From a virus, in the IMG/VR virus record IMGVR_UViG_3300028394_000053, positions 1-64,000 of that record: a DNA stretch of 64,000 bases; one strand, written 5' to 3'. The stretch's first letter is position 1. The number at the start of each line of letters is the position of its first letter. The position numbers were made by a program, and so were the translations under genes. The notes below the pieces were generated by a model, which saw nothing but the letters and a program-made list of their open reading frames with translations, did no database searches and was not told the DNA's origin. Of the stretch, positions 44,909-53,138 are shown in pieces.

Positions 44909-45343
44909 TTACTCCATTGGTCCCAGTAGTTCAAAGCCGTCAAAGCCTTGTTTGTACAGGTGTGCTTGATCTAGATAGAGATAATGAAATCCTCGTTCTC
45001 GATAGATAGCACATTCTGTTTTTAAACTTTCTATGCCCAGTCGGGTCTTGGGATTGTGATAGGTCCAAGCAAACTGCGCACACAAAGCATTGTGGCTGTC
45101 GTAGCGTTTGATCATGCTCCACGCTACCAGCCGTCCTTGATCGCGATAACCGATAAGGTCAGTATCCGGATCAAGATACTGACTATCAAAAATTGGAATT
45201 ACACTGCCAAAATGTTTGTAGATACAGTAGGTCCTGTAGATGTCGTTGAGAACGGCTATGTCGGGATCGGTGATATAGTACCAATCTACTGTGGGCGTGT
45301 AATGGGTTTTTTCCAAATTGATTCTGGCATGTTGATAAGTCAT
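44909..45343 (-). CDS. GNAT-fold acyltransferase-like protein
   Basis: 144 residues. The second half reads FAWTYHNPKTRLGIESLKTE, then RGFHYLYLDQAHLYKQGFDG and FELLGP. This order (a beta bulge, a LG..SL helix, a YLYL strand and a lysine-containing YK) matches GNAT-fold transferases of the aminoacyl-tRNA-protein transferase type (Bpt/Ate1 C-terminal half). The first half is YYITDPDIAVLNDIYRTYCI. The substrate is unknown; N-end-rule tagging is one possibility. It overlaps the upstream gene by four bases (ATGA). Confidence 0.55.
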   Translation of the reverse strand: MTYQHARINLEKTHYTPTVDWYYITDPDIAVLNDIYRTYCIYKHFGSVIPIFDSQYLDPDTDLIGYRDQGRLVAWSMIKRYDSHNALCAQFAWTYHNPKTRLGIESLKTECAIYRERGFHYLYLDQAHLYKQGFDGFELLGPME

Positions 45344-45843
45344 GGTCTGGGATCTTTTCTGTGTTGGAATAATTCTTTCAGGTATGCGTCTGGCCAGGTA
45401 TTGTAAAATCCTTTGCGACCCATGGCGGCGGCCTTTTGATCTAGGTCCGGCAACGACTGTACTAGAACTAGAGCATAAGTGCCTTGATTCATGACAACTC
45501 CGTTTACTGTTTCTGGCAAAGCAGGATGATCCAACAAGGCTATTAGATTGTAAGGAACCATGTAATGACGATTGGCCAAGTCAACTGCCTGCACAAACTT
45601 TTCAGGATCCACCGTGTTGGCATTGTACACATACACAAGCACTTGCCACGGATCAATACCTTGCCAACTAAGTGGAGCCAAGTCCCAATAGGCATCTTGC
45701 CCCAGTCTGACCTCGTAGGCATTGTCCAGTCTAGCACGTCTAGCATATGGGCACGGACTCCAGCCACCTAGGGCAGGATTTGGAACTTCTAAAAATTCTT
45801 CGATCCAGCAATTGATATCCGTTTTGACTTGTTCTATATCCAT
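45340..45843 (-). CDS. Hypothetical protein, conserved type
   Basis: 167 residues, MDIEQVKTDINCWIEEFLEV onward, followed by PNPALGGWSPCPYARRARLD. This PNP.LGGW.PCPYARRAR stretch is a recurring signature I recognise from uncharacterised phage and bacterial proteins. Later segments: YWDLAPLSWQGIDPWQVLVY and VNGVVMNQGTYALVLVQSLP, then LGRKG-type MGRKGFYNTWPDAYLKELF. No catalytic motif is certain, although Cys and Arg in the signature are candidates. It is coupled to the GNAT-like gene and follows gp51 by one base. Confidence 0.6.
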   Translation of the reverse strand: MDIEQVKTDINCWIEEFLEVPNPALGGWSPCPYARRARLDNAYEVRLGQDAYWDLAPLSWQGIDPWQVLVYVYNANTVDPEKFVQAVDLANRHYMVPYNLIALLDHPALPETVNGVVMNQGTYALVLVQSLPDLDQKAAAMGRKGFYNTWPDAYLKELFQHRKDPRP

Positions 45844-45844
45844 G

Positions 45845-46126
45845 TTAAAAAAACGGGAGGCCCGACTTCTTGGTTGTTTCTAAATTTTCTTTGATAAGAC
45901 CGTTTATTAACTTGCGTTCACCTACACTGAGTTGTAGCGCATGGTCGTAACTGATACCACCGCGCATGTACCAACTCATCCGCAACGCCTCTTGTCTAAT
46001 TTCATTACACTCATGATCCATTTGGTCAACAATTTTGTTGATTTGTTCAGAGTCAGAAATTAGGAGGCGGGATCGAAAAAACTGGACATGTCTAAGGTTA
46101 TTTGCTGTTCGTATTCGTGGGCACAT
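45845..46126 (-). CDS. gp51: Baseplate hub assembly catalyst gp51-like
   Basis: The C-terminal part is diagnostic: ALRMSWYMRGGISYDHALQL, then SVGERKLINGLIKENLETTK and KKSGLPFF at the end, as in gp51 homologues of T4-like phages. The start is unclear. The ATG at 46126 gives 93 residues but overlaps gp26 by 67 bases with an unlikely N terminus (MCPRIRTANNLRHVQFFRSR). Homologues begin near SDSEQINKIVDQ; here only an ATT at 46060-46058, forming TAATT with the gp26 stop, precedes that point. The next ATG is at 46021 (MDHECNEIRQ). The longest ATG frame is listed. gp51 is thought to help hub assembly, not to enter the virion. Confidence 0.7.
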   Translation of the reverse strand: MCPRIRTANNLRHVQFFRSRLLISDSEQINKIVDQMDHECNEIRQEALRMSWYMRGGISYDHALQLSVGERKLINGLIKENLETTKKSGLPFF

Positions 46127-46899
46127 TCATCACACGCTATATGTAACGGTTTCATTTCAGCTATATTTTTTAATTCAATAATGTAGTCTCTTACCTGATT
46201 GAACAGGTTACGATCACAGTTGTTCAGCATTTCTTCAATGAATTCTGGCTCACTTACCATGGCAGTTGGAGTCCGTACCATGGCAACACTTTGGGCCAAG
46301 GCTTTTATAGTGATCTCGGTAATTTTTTTCAATGACGCCCCTAGTGCTGACATTTTATCTGCTTCTACCATTTCGGTATTTGGTAACAGTTGTAAAAGTT
46401 TTTGATTTTCGTATTGTAATTGGCTATTATTAGTCAGTTGCTGATAGTTCATTGGACGAAAGAAAATCTCCATATCTCCAGACTTGATACTTTTTGTATA
46501 ATCCGGAGCCTTTAATCCATCCATGACTAACCGCAGATCGATTGCACGATCACTTTCGGCTTGGCATTTTGGACACTGTGTTACAAATTCCATTTCATGT
46601 CCGTAGCTGGCAATTCGTATGGCCACCAACACAGTATCCATATCCAGTGCTGGCATTTGCCATGCATCTTTGATGTTTGGCACACAGCTTTGTATCACAT
46701 TTATAGTGGCCTGCCCGTTGAACATGGCATCTGGAGTACGATAGGTAATTTCGTCAATGGCAGTCATTGGATACACAGGATAATCGCCTGTGGGTGTGGG
46801 AATCAGCGCACCAGTGGGATAAAATTGTCCATTGCTGGGCAACTTGATGTAAATTGCTGGCTGTCTAAAATATTGTCGGAGCGGGTTGTTTGGGTTCAT
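46060..46899 (-). CDS. gp26: Baseplate hub subunit gp26-like
   Basis: 279 residues, starting MNPNNPLRQYFRQPAIYIKL. Features: PSNGQFYPTG, then YPVYPMTAIDEITYRTPDAM (the conserved hub motif PMTA.DEI.YRTPDA.FNG), a zinc-ribbon-like CPKC and C-x2-C pair near the end (HIACDECAHEYEQ, with the earlier TQCPKCQAES), which suggests a metal-binding site. Related proteins in T4-like phages are annotated as gp26 hub subunits and lie next to gp51, as here. The ATG is 23 bases from the divergent start of the tape-measure gene, so the promoters of the two must overlap. Confidence 0.8.
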   Translation of the reverse strand: MNPNNPLRQYFRQPAIYIKLPSNGQFYPTGALIPTPTGDYPVYPMTAIDEITYRTPDAMFNGQATINVIQSCVPNIKDAWQMPALDMDTVLVAIRIASYGHEMEFVTQCPKCQAESDRAIDLRLVMDGLKAPDYTKSIKSGDMEIFFRPMNYQQLTNNSQLQYENQKLLQLLPNTEMVEADKMSALGASLKKITEITIKALAQSVAMVRTPTAMVSEPEFIEEMLNNCDRNLFNQVRDYIIELKNIAEMKPLHIACDECAHEYEQQITLDMSSFFDPAS

Positions 46900-46922
46900 T
46901 TTTTTCCTCGGTAAATATAGTT

Positions 46923-49900
46923 ATGGCCGATCAACTGAACCCCGAAGAATTTCAACGAGCATCGAACGACATATTACGAAATATGCAGGATGGTCTTCCT
47001 ATACGAAAAGAAGAGCTGGAACAACTTAAAAAACACGCCGAAACCAATCAAAAAATAAATGCCCAGCTGGGGCAGACCACCCAGAATCTAAAAGCATTCG
47101 GTCAATCGGCCCTGGACGGCAAGCTAGGGGTCACACAGTTTAATCAAGGAATTGACGCAGGGGTAGCGGGATTTTCTGCGTTATCAACTGCTCTAGGAAC
47201 ATTAAAATTATTTGCAGGGCCACTTGGCATAGCACTGAAAGTGCTTACTTTTGGTGTTGGGCTAACTGCCAAGGCCTTTAAAACGGTCAACGAACAGAGT
47301 GAGGCACTGTTCAAAACTTATCAAGATCTAAGCAAAACTGGACAAGCTGCCGCGGGTGGCATGACCGAAGTTTTCAACAACATGCAGAAGTTTGGTTATG
47401 GTATAAAAGAACTAGATCAAATGACTGCTCTGCTCAAGGAAAATAGTGTGGCACTTGCGGCCTTTGGTGGCACCGCAGCCACTGGATCCAAGGCATTCGC
47501 TGATGCAGCCGGACAAATACAACGCAGTGACATAGGCAAGACCTTACAGATGATGGGTAAAACTCCCGATGAGATCAATAAAGGAATAGCAGGCTTTATC
47601 AAACAACAGCAACTAGCCGGGGTATCATCTGCAACTATACAAAAAGATTTAGCACAACGCAGTGCCGAATATGTTAAACAATTAGATTTAATGAGCAAGC
47701 TCACAGGAGAAAGTAACGAAGCACTGCAAGCAAACAGAGAATCCGCGTTAGCTGAAAGTGCGTTTAACCAAACTATCTACGAATTACAGAAAAAAGGTGA
47801 TACGGCATCTTTAGAAAGAGCTGCTGAGTTACAAAAAGCATCTGACTTGCTGGCAAAAACACCTGCACTACAAAAAGAATTTTGGCAAGGTGTTGGCGGC
47901 GATATTAGTGCAATGGGCAAATCACTAATGATATCCGCGGATGCTGTACTATACACTCAAGACGCAAATTTTAAAGCCGCTACATTTGTAGACAAGTTTG
48001 CAAAAGGCGCAGATTCTGCACGTGAAAGTTTAGGCTCACTATACAAATATAACTCACTTGATAACGTTCTTGGTAGTGCCAAAGAATTAAGTATTGTTCA
48101 ATCTCGTTACGCAACAACCACAGCACAAAATCAAGAAGACATGGCCAAGGCCCAGCAAGAGGCTCAGAAGACAGGGCTAGATCCTAACACTAAAGCCATG
48201 GTAAATGCTCGTATAGAGCAGATGAACACACGAGATGCTTTGCAAAGCCTGGTACAAAAAGGTGTAGAGCCGGCTACAGGTGCACTGGAAGGATTTAGTA
48301 AATTCCTTAACAAGATATCGGGAGTAGTGCCCGGTACAAATACTAAAGAGACAGACAACAAGATTGGTGGTGGTGGTGACAAGAAAGCTCCGCCATCAGC
48401 TCCAGCAGGCGGTGCAGCCCCATCCAGCGGCGGTGCAGCTATAGTTAGTCCAGGAAAATCAGTTCAAATTGGTGATGAAGTCCGGACCGGTGGAGACCCT
48501 AACTGGCGCAACAATAATCCTGGAAATATACGCTACACACAGTTTGCAGTATCAATGGGAGCCATTGGGGAGAATGGAGGATTCGCAGTATTCCCTTCAG
48601 AAGCCATGGGTCGTACTGCACAAGACGCTCTGCTCAAAGGCGAAGCCTATGCCAAATTATCTGCAGCAGATGCCATTAGAAAATGGGCACCCAAAAACGA
48701 AAATGATTCAGAAAATTACATTAAAACTGTAGCCAAATTGGCAGATGTGAGCATGGACAAGAAGTACGTGGACATGTCCAAAGCAGAACAAGAACGATTC
48801 CTCGATGCCATGAAAAAAATGGAAGGCAGCAAGGTCGGCACAGTGACTAAGGCAGCAGGATCAGTTGCCACTACAGCCGCTGCACCCGTGGAAAAGAAAG
48901 AAACCAAGGCCCTAGTAGGGACCGGACCAGCACGAGAAGAATCCCCAAAGAAAACCACAGTGTCGGGCAATATGTCCATGGGCAAACCCAGCGGGCCCAT
49001 TGAATATAACGGTCAAACAGTAAAACCTGAAGATGCTGGCTATGCCGAAGCAAGCAACGCATTGGTTGCCTCTACGAAAAAATTTGATGAAGCCAAACAA
49101 CGGTCTCGAGAAGCAAGAACCAATATGGCAGGATCTCGGGGCATTGGGGCCGCTCCTAAGTCATCACCGCCACCGGCGCAAACATCATCTGCCCCTGCAC
49201 AAACAACATCCGCACCAGCACAAACAACATCCACAAATGATCTATCTGGTGCCAAGCCAGACTTATCAGCAAAACTAGGACCAAATGAACAAGGTGTTAA
49301 ACCCGCAGTTTTGGCAAAAAAACAAAGTTTAGAAGCATCGTTGGGCAAAAAACTGGTTGTTACCAGCGGATTTAGACCAGGCGCAAAAAATCACGGTAGC
49401 GGCGATGCCATTGATCTTGGGTTCAACGCTAATAGCTTTACAGAAGATGAAAAAAATAAAATATTGAAATCTGCTATCGACTTGGGCTTTACCGGAATAG
49501 GAGCCGAGTATAATGCGCCGGGCGGCCCGCACATACACCTAGATACTTCACACCCGTCGTTGGTTGGCTGGGGAAGCGATTATACTGCAGCCAGTTTAGA
49601 AAAGGATTCTCCATATGCAGCATCACTGATTAAGGCCAAACAACAAGGTGTGCCATTGCCGGCAAGTCCATCTGTGGCATCTGTTGCAAGGCCATTGCCG
49701 GACAAGATATCTGCAGAATACGGATTCAATGGCATGCTATCTGGACCAACCAGCGGATACAAACCTGATATAACCATGCACGGCACAGAGAATTTAAAAA
49801 TAACACCAACTGGTCCAGGAAAACTTGATGTGTTTGACGGACCCGATGCTGGTGCGCTGATGTCCAAACAACTGGATAAAATGGATCAACTGGTACAGGC

Positions 49901-50021
49901 ATTTAACAATACCAGCACACAAGACATGATGATCATGCAGTTGACCAAGCTGGATGAACTGGTGCGAGTCATGCAAAATCAAGTTAATGTCAGCACAAAG
50001 ATATTGCAACAGAGCAGATAA
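46923..50021 (+). CDS. Tape-measure-like protein with two peptidoglycan hydrolase domains
   Basis: 1032 residues from MADQLNPEEFQRASNDILRN; an ATG 11 codons upstream lies in the divergent gp26 start and is less likely. The N-terminal half is helical with a hydrophobic segment near 95-130 (ALGTLKLFAGPLGIALKVLT), as in tail tape measure proteins (gp29 role). Near 529-572 a domain begins NNNPGNIRYTQFAVSMGAIG and continues GFAVFPSEAMGRTAQDAL, the pattern of phage internal lytic domains. Around 793-880 is an M15-type peptidase: SGFRPGAKNHGSGDAIDLGF carries the H...G.A.D motif and GPHIHLD the HxH. A Pro/Ala/Gln/Thr linker joins them. It would measure the tail and open the cell wall during injection. 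Confidence 0.8.
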   Translation: MADQLNPEEFQRASNDILRNMQDGLPIRKEELEQLKKHAETNQKINAQLGQTTQNLKAFGQSALDGKLGVTQFNQGIDAGVAGFSALSTALGTLKLFAGPLGIALKVLTFGVGLTAKAFKTVNEQSEALFKTYQDLSKTGQAAAGGMTEVFNNMQKFGYGIKELDQMTALLKENSVALAAFGGTAATGSKAFADAAGQIQRSDIGKTLQMMGKTPDEINKGIAGFIKQQQLAGVSSATIQKDLAQRSAEYVKQLDLMSKLTGESNEALQANRESALAESAFNQTIYELQKKGDTASLERAAELQKASDLLAKTPALQKEFWQGVGGDISAMGKSLMISADAVLYTQDANFKAATFVDKFAKGADSARESLGSLYKYNSLDNVLGSAKELSIVQSRYATTTAQNQEDMAKAQQEAQKTGLDPNTKAMVNARIEQMNTRDALQSLVQKGVEPATGALEGFSKFLNKISGVVPGTNTKETDNKIGGGGDKKAPPSAPAGGAAPSSGGAAIVSPGKSVQIGDEVRTGGDPNWRNNNPGNIRYTQFAVSMGAIGENGGFAVFPSEAMGRTAQDALLKGEAYAKLSAADAIRKWAPKNENDSENYIKTVAKLADVSMDKKYVDMSKAEQERFLDAMKKMEGSKVGTVTKAAGSVATTAAAPVEKKETKALVGTGPAREESPKKTTVSGNMSMGKPSGPIEYNGQTVKPEDAGYAEASNALVASTKKFDEAKQRSREARTNMAGSRGIGAAPKSSPPPAQTSSAPAQTTSAPAQTTSTNDLSGAKPDLSAKLGPNEQGVKPAVLAKKQSLEASLGKKLVVTSGFRPGAKNHGSGDAIDLGFNANSFTEDEKNKILKSAIDLGFTGIGAEYNAPGGPHIHLDTSHPSLVGWGSDYTAASLEKDSPYAASLIKAKQQGVPLPASPSVASVARPLPDKISAEYGFNGMLSGPTSGYKPDITMHGTENLKITPTGPGKLDVFDGPDAGALMSKQLDKMDQLVQAFNNTSTQDMMIMQLTKLDELVRVMQNQVNVSTKILQQSR

Positions 50022-50024
50022 CGC

Positions 50025-50032
50025 CATAAATA
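50025..50032 (+). promoter_or_regulatory. Late promoter box (CATAAATA) abutting the portal gene
   Basis: CATAAATAC lies seven bases before the gp20 ATG at 50040. If used as a T4 late promoter the transcript would start at or within a few bases of the ATG. No Shine-Dalgarno sequence is visible in the gap. Confidence 0.4.
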
Positions 50033-50039
50033 CTAGACT

Positions 50040-51878
50040 ATGGCAGAAAACACTAACGGCGGTCAGGGGCGTGGATGGAAGAAGTATTTTAGAGTTGCCA
50101 ACACTGGCGGCCAACTAAGCCCAATTTCAGGCTCCAATCAATTTGGACTTCCCGGCTACGGCAAACAACAAGGTGCGGATTATAGCAATCCCGGTACTGG
50201 CAACGACTTTGCCTATCGTAATTACGCAAGTAGATTGCCTGAGGTTTATTCTGGTCACCCCAATCGTGTAGAACGTTACAACCAGTATGAAAACATGGAC
50301 TGCGATTCAGAAGTAAATGCTTGTTTAGATATCATAGCTGAATTCAGCACACAAGCCAACGACGACAACAAAACTCCGTTTGACATAAACTTTACTGACA
50401 AGCCAACTGATCACGAAGTTGAAATTATTAAAAAACAACTACAGCAGTGGACCAAACTAAACAAATTTGATCAGCGCATGTTCAAGCTATTCCGTAATGT
50501 GATCAAGTACGGAGATCAAGTGTTTGTGCGTGACCCAGAAACATTTGAAATGTACTGGGTAGACATGGTCAAGGTATCTAGAGTTATTGTAAACGAAAGC
50601 GAAGGCAAGCGACCCGAGCAGTATATCATACGTGATATCAATCCCAACTTTCAAAACATGAGCATAGCTCAAAAAACCACAAACGATTACTATGCAACCA
50701 GGGCCACTGGCAGTATTGGACAGAACAATTATACCGCACCCGGTGGTGGTGGCGGGGGTGGTGCAGGAGCTGGCGGTGCTGGTGGCAGTCGTTTCCAACA
50801 GGCCATGAACGAAACTTGCTTGGACAGTCGCCACGTGGTACACCTTAGTCTAAACGAAGGCCTGGATTTCTATTGGCCATTTGGGCAAAGCATCCTGGAA
50901 AACATATTCAAGGTCTACAAACAAAAAGAACTGCTGGAAGATGCTGTGTTGATCTATCGGGTAAGTCGTGCCCCGGAACGCAGAGTTTTCAAGATCGATG
51001 TGGGCAACATGCCCAGTCACTTGGCCATGCAGTTTGTAGAACGGGTCAAAAACGAAATGCATCAGCGCCGTATTCCCACAAATACAGGTGGTGGCGCCAA
51101 CATGATGGATGCGTCATACAATCCACTCAGCATCAATGAAGATTACTTTTTTCCAGTAACCGCAGATGGTCGCGGCAGTGAAGTTACTACCCTGCCGGGC
51201 GGAACAAGTCTGGGCGAAATTGACGATTTAAAATACTTCAATAACAAAATGGCACGCGGCCTACGTGTGCCAAGTAGCTATTTGCCTACCGGTCCAGACG
51301 ATTCAGATCGTGCATTTACTGACGGCAAAGTGGGCACAGCACTAATACAAGAATATCGTTTTAACCAGTATTGCAAGCGTTTACAAAACTTGATCATGCA
51401 GAAGCTGGATGACGAATTCAAGATGTTCCTGCACTGGAGAGGGTTCAACATTGACTCGGGCCTGTTCAACATCACCTTCTGTGAGCCACAAAACTTTGCT
51501 ACCTATCGCCAGGCCGAAATGGACAACAGTCGTATCAGCTCGTTTACACAGCTGGAACAGTTGCCTTACATGAGCAAGCGATTCATGATGAAACGTTTCT
51601 TGGGACTATCTGAAGAAGAAATCATGGAAAACGAAGTGTCCTGGAGAGAAGAACGCGAAGAGCCCGAAGTTGAAACCACACAAGGTCAAGACCTGCGCAG
51701 TATTGGCATTACTCCTGCGGGCATGGATAGTGATATCACAACCGGTGAAGATTTGGCTGGTGCAGAAATCATGCCCGATTCAGGACAACCCGGTGCCACA
51801 CCCGGTGTAGCCGGACAATCTCCCGGCACTGGCGCACCAGCACCCGGTGGGGCCGCTGGCGGAGTGCCTGCGTTATAA
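50040..51878 (+). CDS. gp20: Portal vertex protein gp20
   Basis: 612 residues, MAENTNGGQGRGWKKYFRVA onward. The conserved portal sequence is RVERYNQYENMDCDSEVNAC, LDIIAEFSTQANDDN, then FRNVIKYGDQVFVRDPETF and DDSDRAFTDGKVGTALIQEY. A glycine-rich loop (GGGGGGGAGAGGAGG near residue 235-250) and a Gly/Ala/Pro tail at the C terminus are additions to the T4 form (524 residues). The protein forms the dodecameric ring through which DNA is packaged and starts head assembly. It opens the head gene run gp20, core, gp21, gp22, gp23, in T4 order. Confidence 0.95.
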   Translation: MAENTNGGQGRGWKKYFRVANTGGQLSPISGSNQFGLPGYGKQQGADYSNPGTGNDFAYRNYASRLPEVYSGHPNRVERYNQYENMDCDSEVNACLDIIAEFSTQANDDNKTPFDINFTDKPTDHEVEIIKKQLQQWTKLNKFDQRMFKLFRNVIKYGDQVFVRDPETFEMYWVDMVKVSRVIVNESEGKRPEQYIIRDINPNFQNMSIAQKTTNDYYATRATGSIGQNNYTAPGGGGGGGAGAGGAGGSRFQQAMNETCLDSRHVVHLSLNEGLDFYWPFGQSILENIFKVYKQKELLEDAVLIYRVSRAPERRVFKIDVGNMPSHLAMQFVERVKNEMHQRRIPTNTGGGANMMDASYNPLSINEDYFFPVTADGRGSEVTTLPGGTSLGEIDDLKYFNNKMARGLRVPSSYLPTGPDDSDRAFTDGKVGTALIQEYRFNQYCKRLQNLIMQKLDDEFKMFLHWRGFNIDSGLFNITFCEPQNFATYRQAEMDNSRISSFTQLEQLPYMSKRFMMKRFLGLSEEEIMENEVSWREEREEPEVETTQGQDLRSIGITPAGMDSDITTGEDLAGAEIMPDSGQPGATPGVAGQSPGTGAPAPGGAAGGVPAL

Positions 51879-51881
51879 ATA
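51874..51881 (+). promoter_or_regulatory. Late promoter box (TATAAATA) over the gp20 stop codon
   Basis: A perfect TATAAATA contains the gp20 stop codon (TAA) and ends four bases before the ATG at 51886. It is the best match to the T4 consensus in the window. As with gp20 itself, the predicted start of transcription coincides with the start codon and no ribosome-binding sequence is visible. Confidence 0.45.
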
Positions 51882-51885
51882 CAAG

Positions 51886-52107
51886 ATGAACCTTAACGAA
51901 ATATACGACCGTGCCGAAGTTGGCTACCAAGATCTTGGCCAGGACAACAGCCAACCTACCCTGGGCGATCTGCGCAAGACTCGCCTGACCTTGCGCCAGT
52001 TAAACAAACTACGCCAGATGAATGATGTTAGAAGTTTTGAGTACAAAGAAAAACTCAAGCTGGTCAAGCAACAATATGCACCTGCCCCGGCCGCGCCTGC
52101 ACTGTAA
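51886..52107 (+). CDS. Small conserved head-region protein
   Basis: 73 residues, MNLNEIYDRAEVGYQDLGQD onward; a longer frame from 51847 would begin inside gp20 and is not supported. The sequence LRKTRLTLRQLNKLRQMNDV followed by EYKEKLKLVKQQY is basic and helical, with a Pro/Ala tail. Small proteins of this type lie between gp20 and the core genes in marine T4-like phages, in the place of T4 gp67. In charge it differs from the acidic core protein that follows, so a partner role in the prohead core is an inference. Confidence 0.7.
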   Translation: MNLNEIYDRAEVGYQDLGQDNSQPTLGDLRKTRLTLRQLNKLRQMNDVRSFEYKEKLKLVKQQYAPAPAAPAL

Positions 52108-52179
52108 CACTACAGTCACAATTCCTTTCAAAAACTACCAGTTTTACACCTCAAAAGTACCAATATTACCGATCTCATG

Positions 52180-52210
52180 TAAGTAATATACGAGCCATTA
52201 CTTAAGGAGA
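52180..52210 (+). promoter_or_regulatory. Hairpin ending at the Shine-Dalgarno of the acidic core gene
   Basis: TAAGTAAT (52180-52187) and ATTACTTA (52197-52204) form a perfect 8-base inverted repeat around the loop ATACGAGCC, directly joined to AAGGAGA (52204-52210) and then the ATG at 52215. The stem shares one base with the ribosome-binding sequence, so it could influence translation or protect the mRNA end. Confidence 0.4.
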
Positions 52211-52214
52211 AATT

Positions 52215-53129
52215 ATGACATCGAAATTTGAACAGTTGATCGAATATGTGATCAATGATGAAGAGGCGAAAGCCAAAGAACTTTTCCACGATATCGTGGT
52301 TGAAAAGTCACGTGAAATCTACGAGAACCTCATGAACGAAGAAGAGGACGAAGAATTAGACGAAGAGTCACATGATGAAAAAGCAGATGATCGTGCTGAA
52401 CGTGATGCTAAAAAAGTCAAAAAAGATTTAGAATACGATTACAAACACGGTCGTAAAGTAAAAGAAGGCATGGATTCTATTGGTGGCGATGCCAGCGATG
52501 ACTTGATTGACGACGTTGAGTCTGAAGAACAAGGCATGCAAGAAGAGGAAGAATCTGATGCAGAATTTGACGACGAAGCCGAAGAAGATGGCGAAGATTT
52601 AACACACGACATGGAATATGACCATGACAAAGCAGGCGAAGGCGACATCGAAGATAGAGTTATTGACTTGGAAGACAAGTTAGACGAACTAATGGCTGAA
52701 TTTGAAGCTATCATGGGCGGCGAAGAAGACGGCATCGAAAGCGATTTAGATGGCGAAATGGGCGACGAATTAGCCGGTGATGCTCTAGCACAAGACGACA
52801 CCGTGGCGTTTGATGACGACGAAGCAATGATGGAAGCTGTTACTTTGGACAAAGTAGCTGTTCCAAAAATGGGCGACGACGGCGCTAACACCAAAAGTGT
52901 AGTTCCTGCCAACTCAGGCGCTAAAGGCATGCAAGGTGCTCCGGTTCGAATGACTGGTGACACTGCTCAAGGCCGTTCAGCTCCATCAACAAAAGATTTG
53001 CCACAAGCCGGTACATTTAAAAATGTTCCAGGTAAAGGCACAGCCAATGCCAAGCAATCCGCGGCTCCAAAGCCAACGACAGCACAAGCAGGTGGCACAA
53101 ACACTAGAACTCCTTTTCCAAAAGGATAA
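52215..53129 (+). CDS. Acidic prohead core protein (gp67/gp68-like)
   Basis: 304 residues. It starts MTSKFEQLIEYVINDEEAKA, then FHDIVVEKSREIYENLMNEE, then runs of Asp and Glu (EEEDEELDEESHDEKADDRA). The C-terminal third is Lys/Ala/Gly/Pro-rich (RSAPSTKDLPQAGTFKN). The extreme acidity of the middle is typical of internal scaffolding core proteins of T4-like heads, which are cut up by gp21 during maturation. The place between gp20 and gp21 agrees with gp67/gp68. A strong ribosome-binding site (AAGGAGA) precedes it. It is read in an operon with gp21 ten bases later. Confidence 0.75.
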   Translation: MTSKFEQLIEYVINDEEAKAKELFHDIVVEKSREIYENLMNEEEDEELDEESHDEKADDRAERDAKKVKKDLEYDYKHGRKVKEGMDSIGGDASDDLIDDVESEEQGMQEEEESDAEFDDEAEEDGEDLTHDMEYDHDKAGEGDIEDRVIDLEDKLDELMAEFEAIMGGEEDGIESDLDGEMGDELAGDALAQDDTVAFDDDEAMMEAVTLDKVAVPKMGDDGANTKSVVPANSGAKGMQGAPVRMTGDTAQGRSAPSTKDLPQAGTFKNVPGKGTANAKQSAAPKPTTAQAGGTNTRTPFPKG

Positions 53130-53138
53130 TAGCAAGAT

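Noticed and set aside
52439-52963. A 174-residue minus-strand serine-rich frame
   Set aside because: It is the antisense image of the acidic Glu/Asp codons of the core gene, which read as Ser, Phe and Ile on the other strand.
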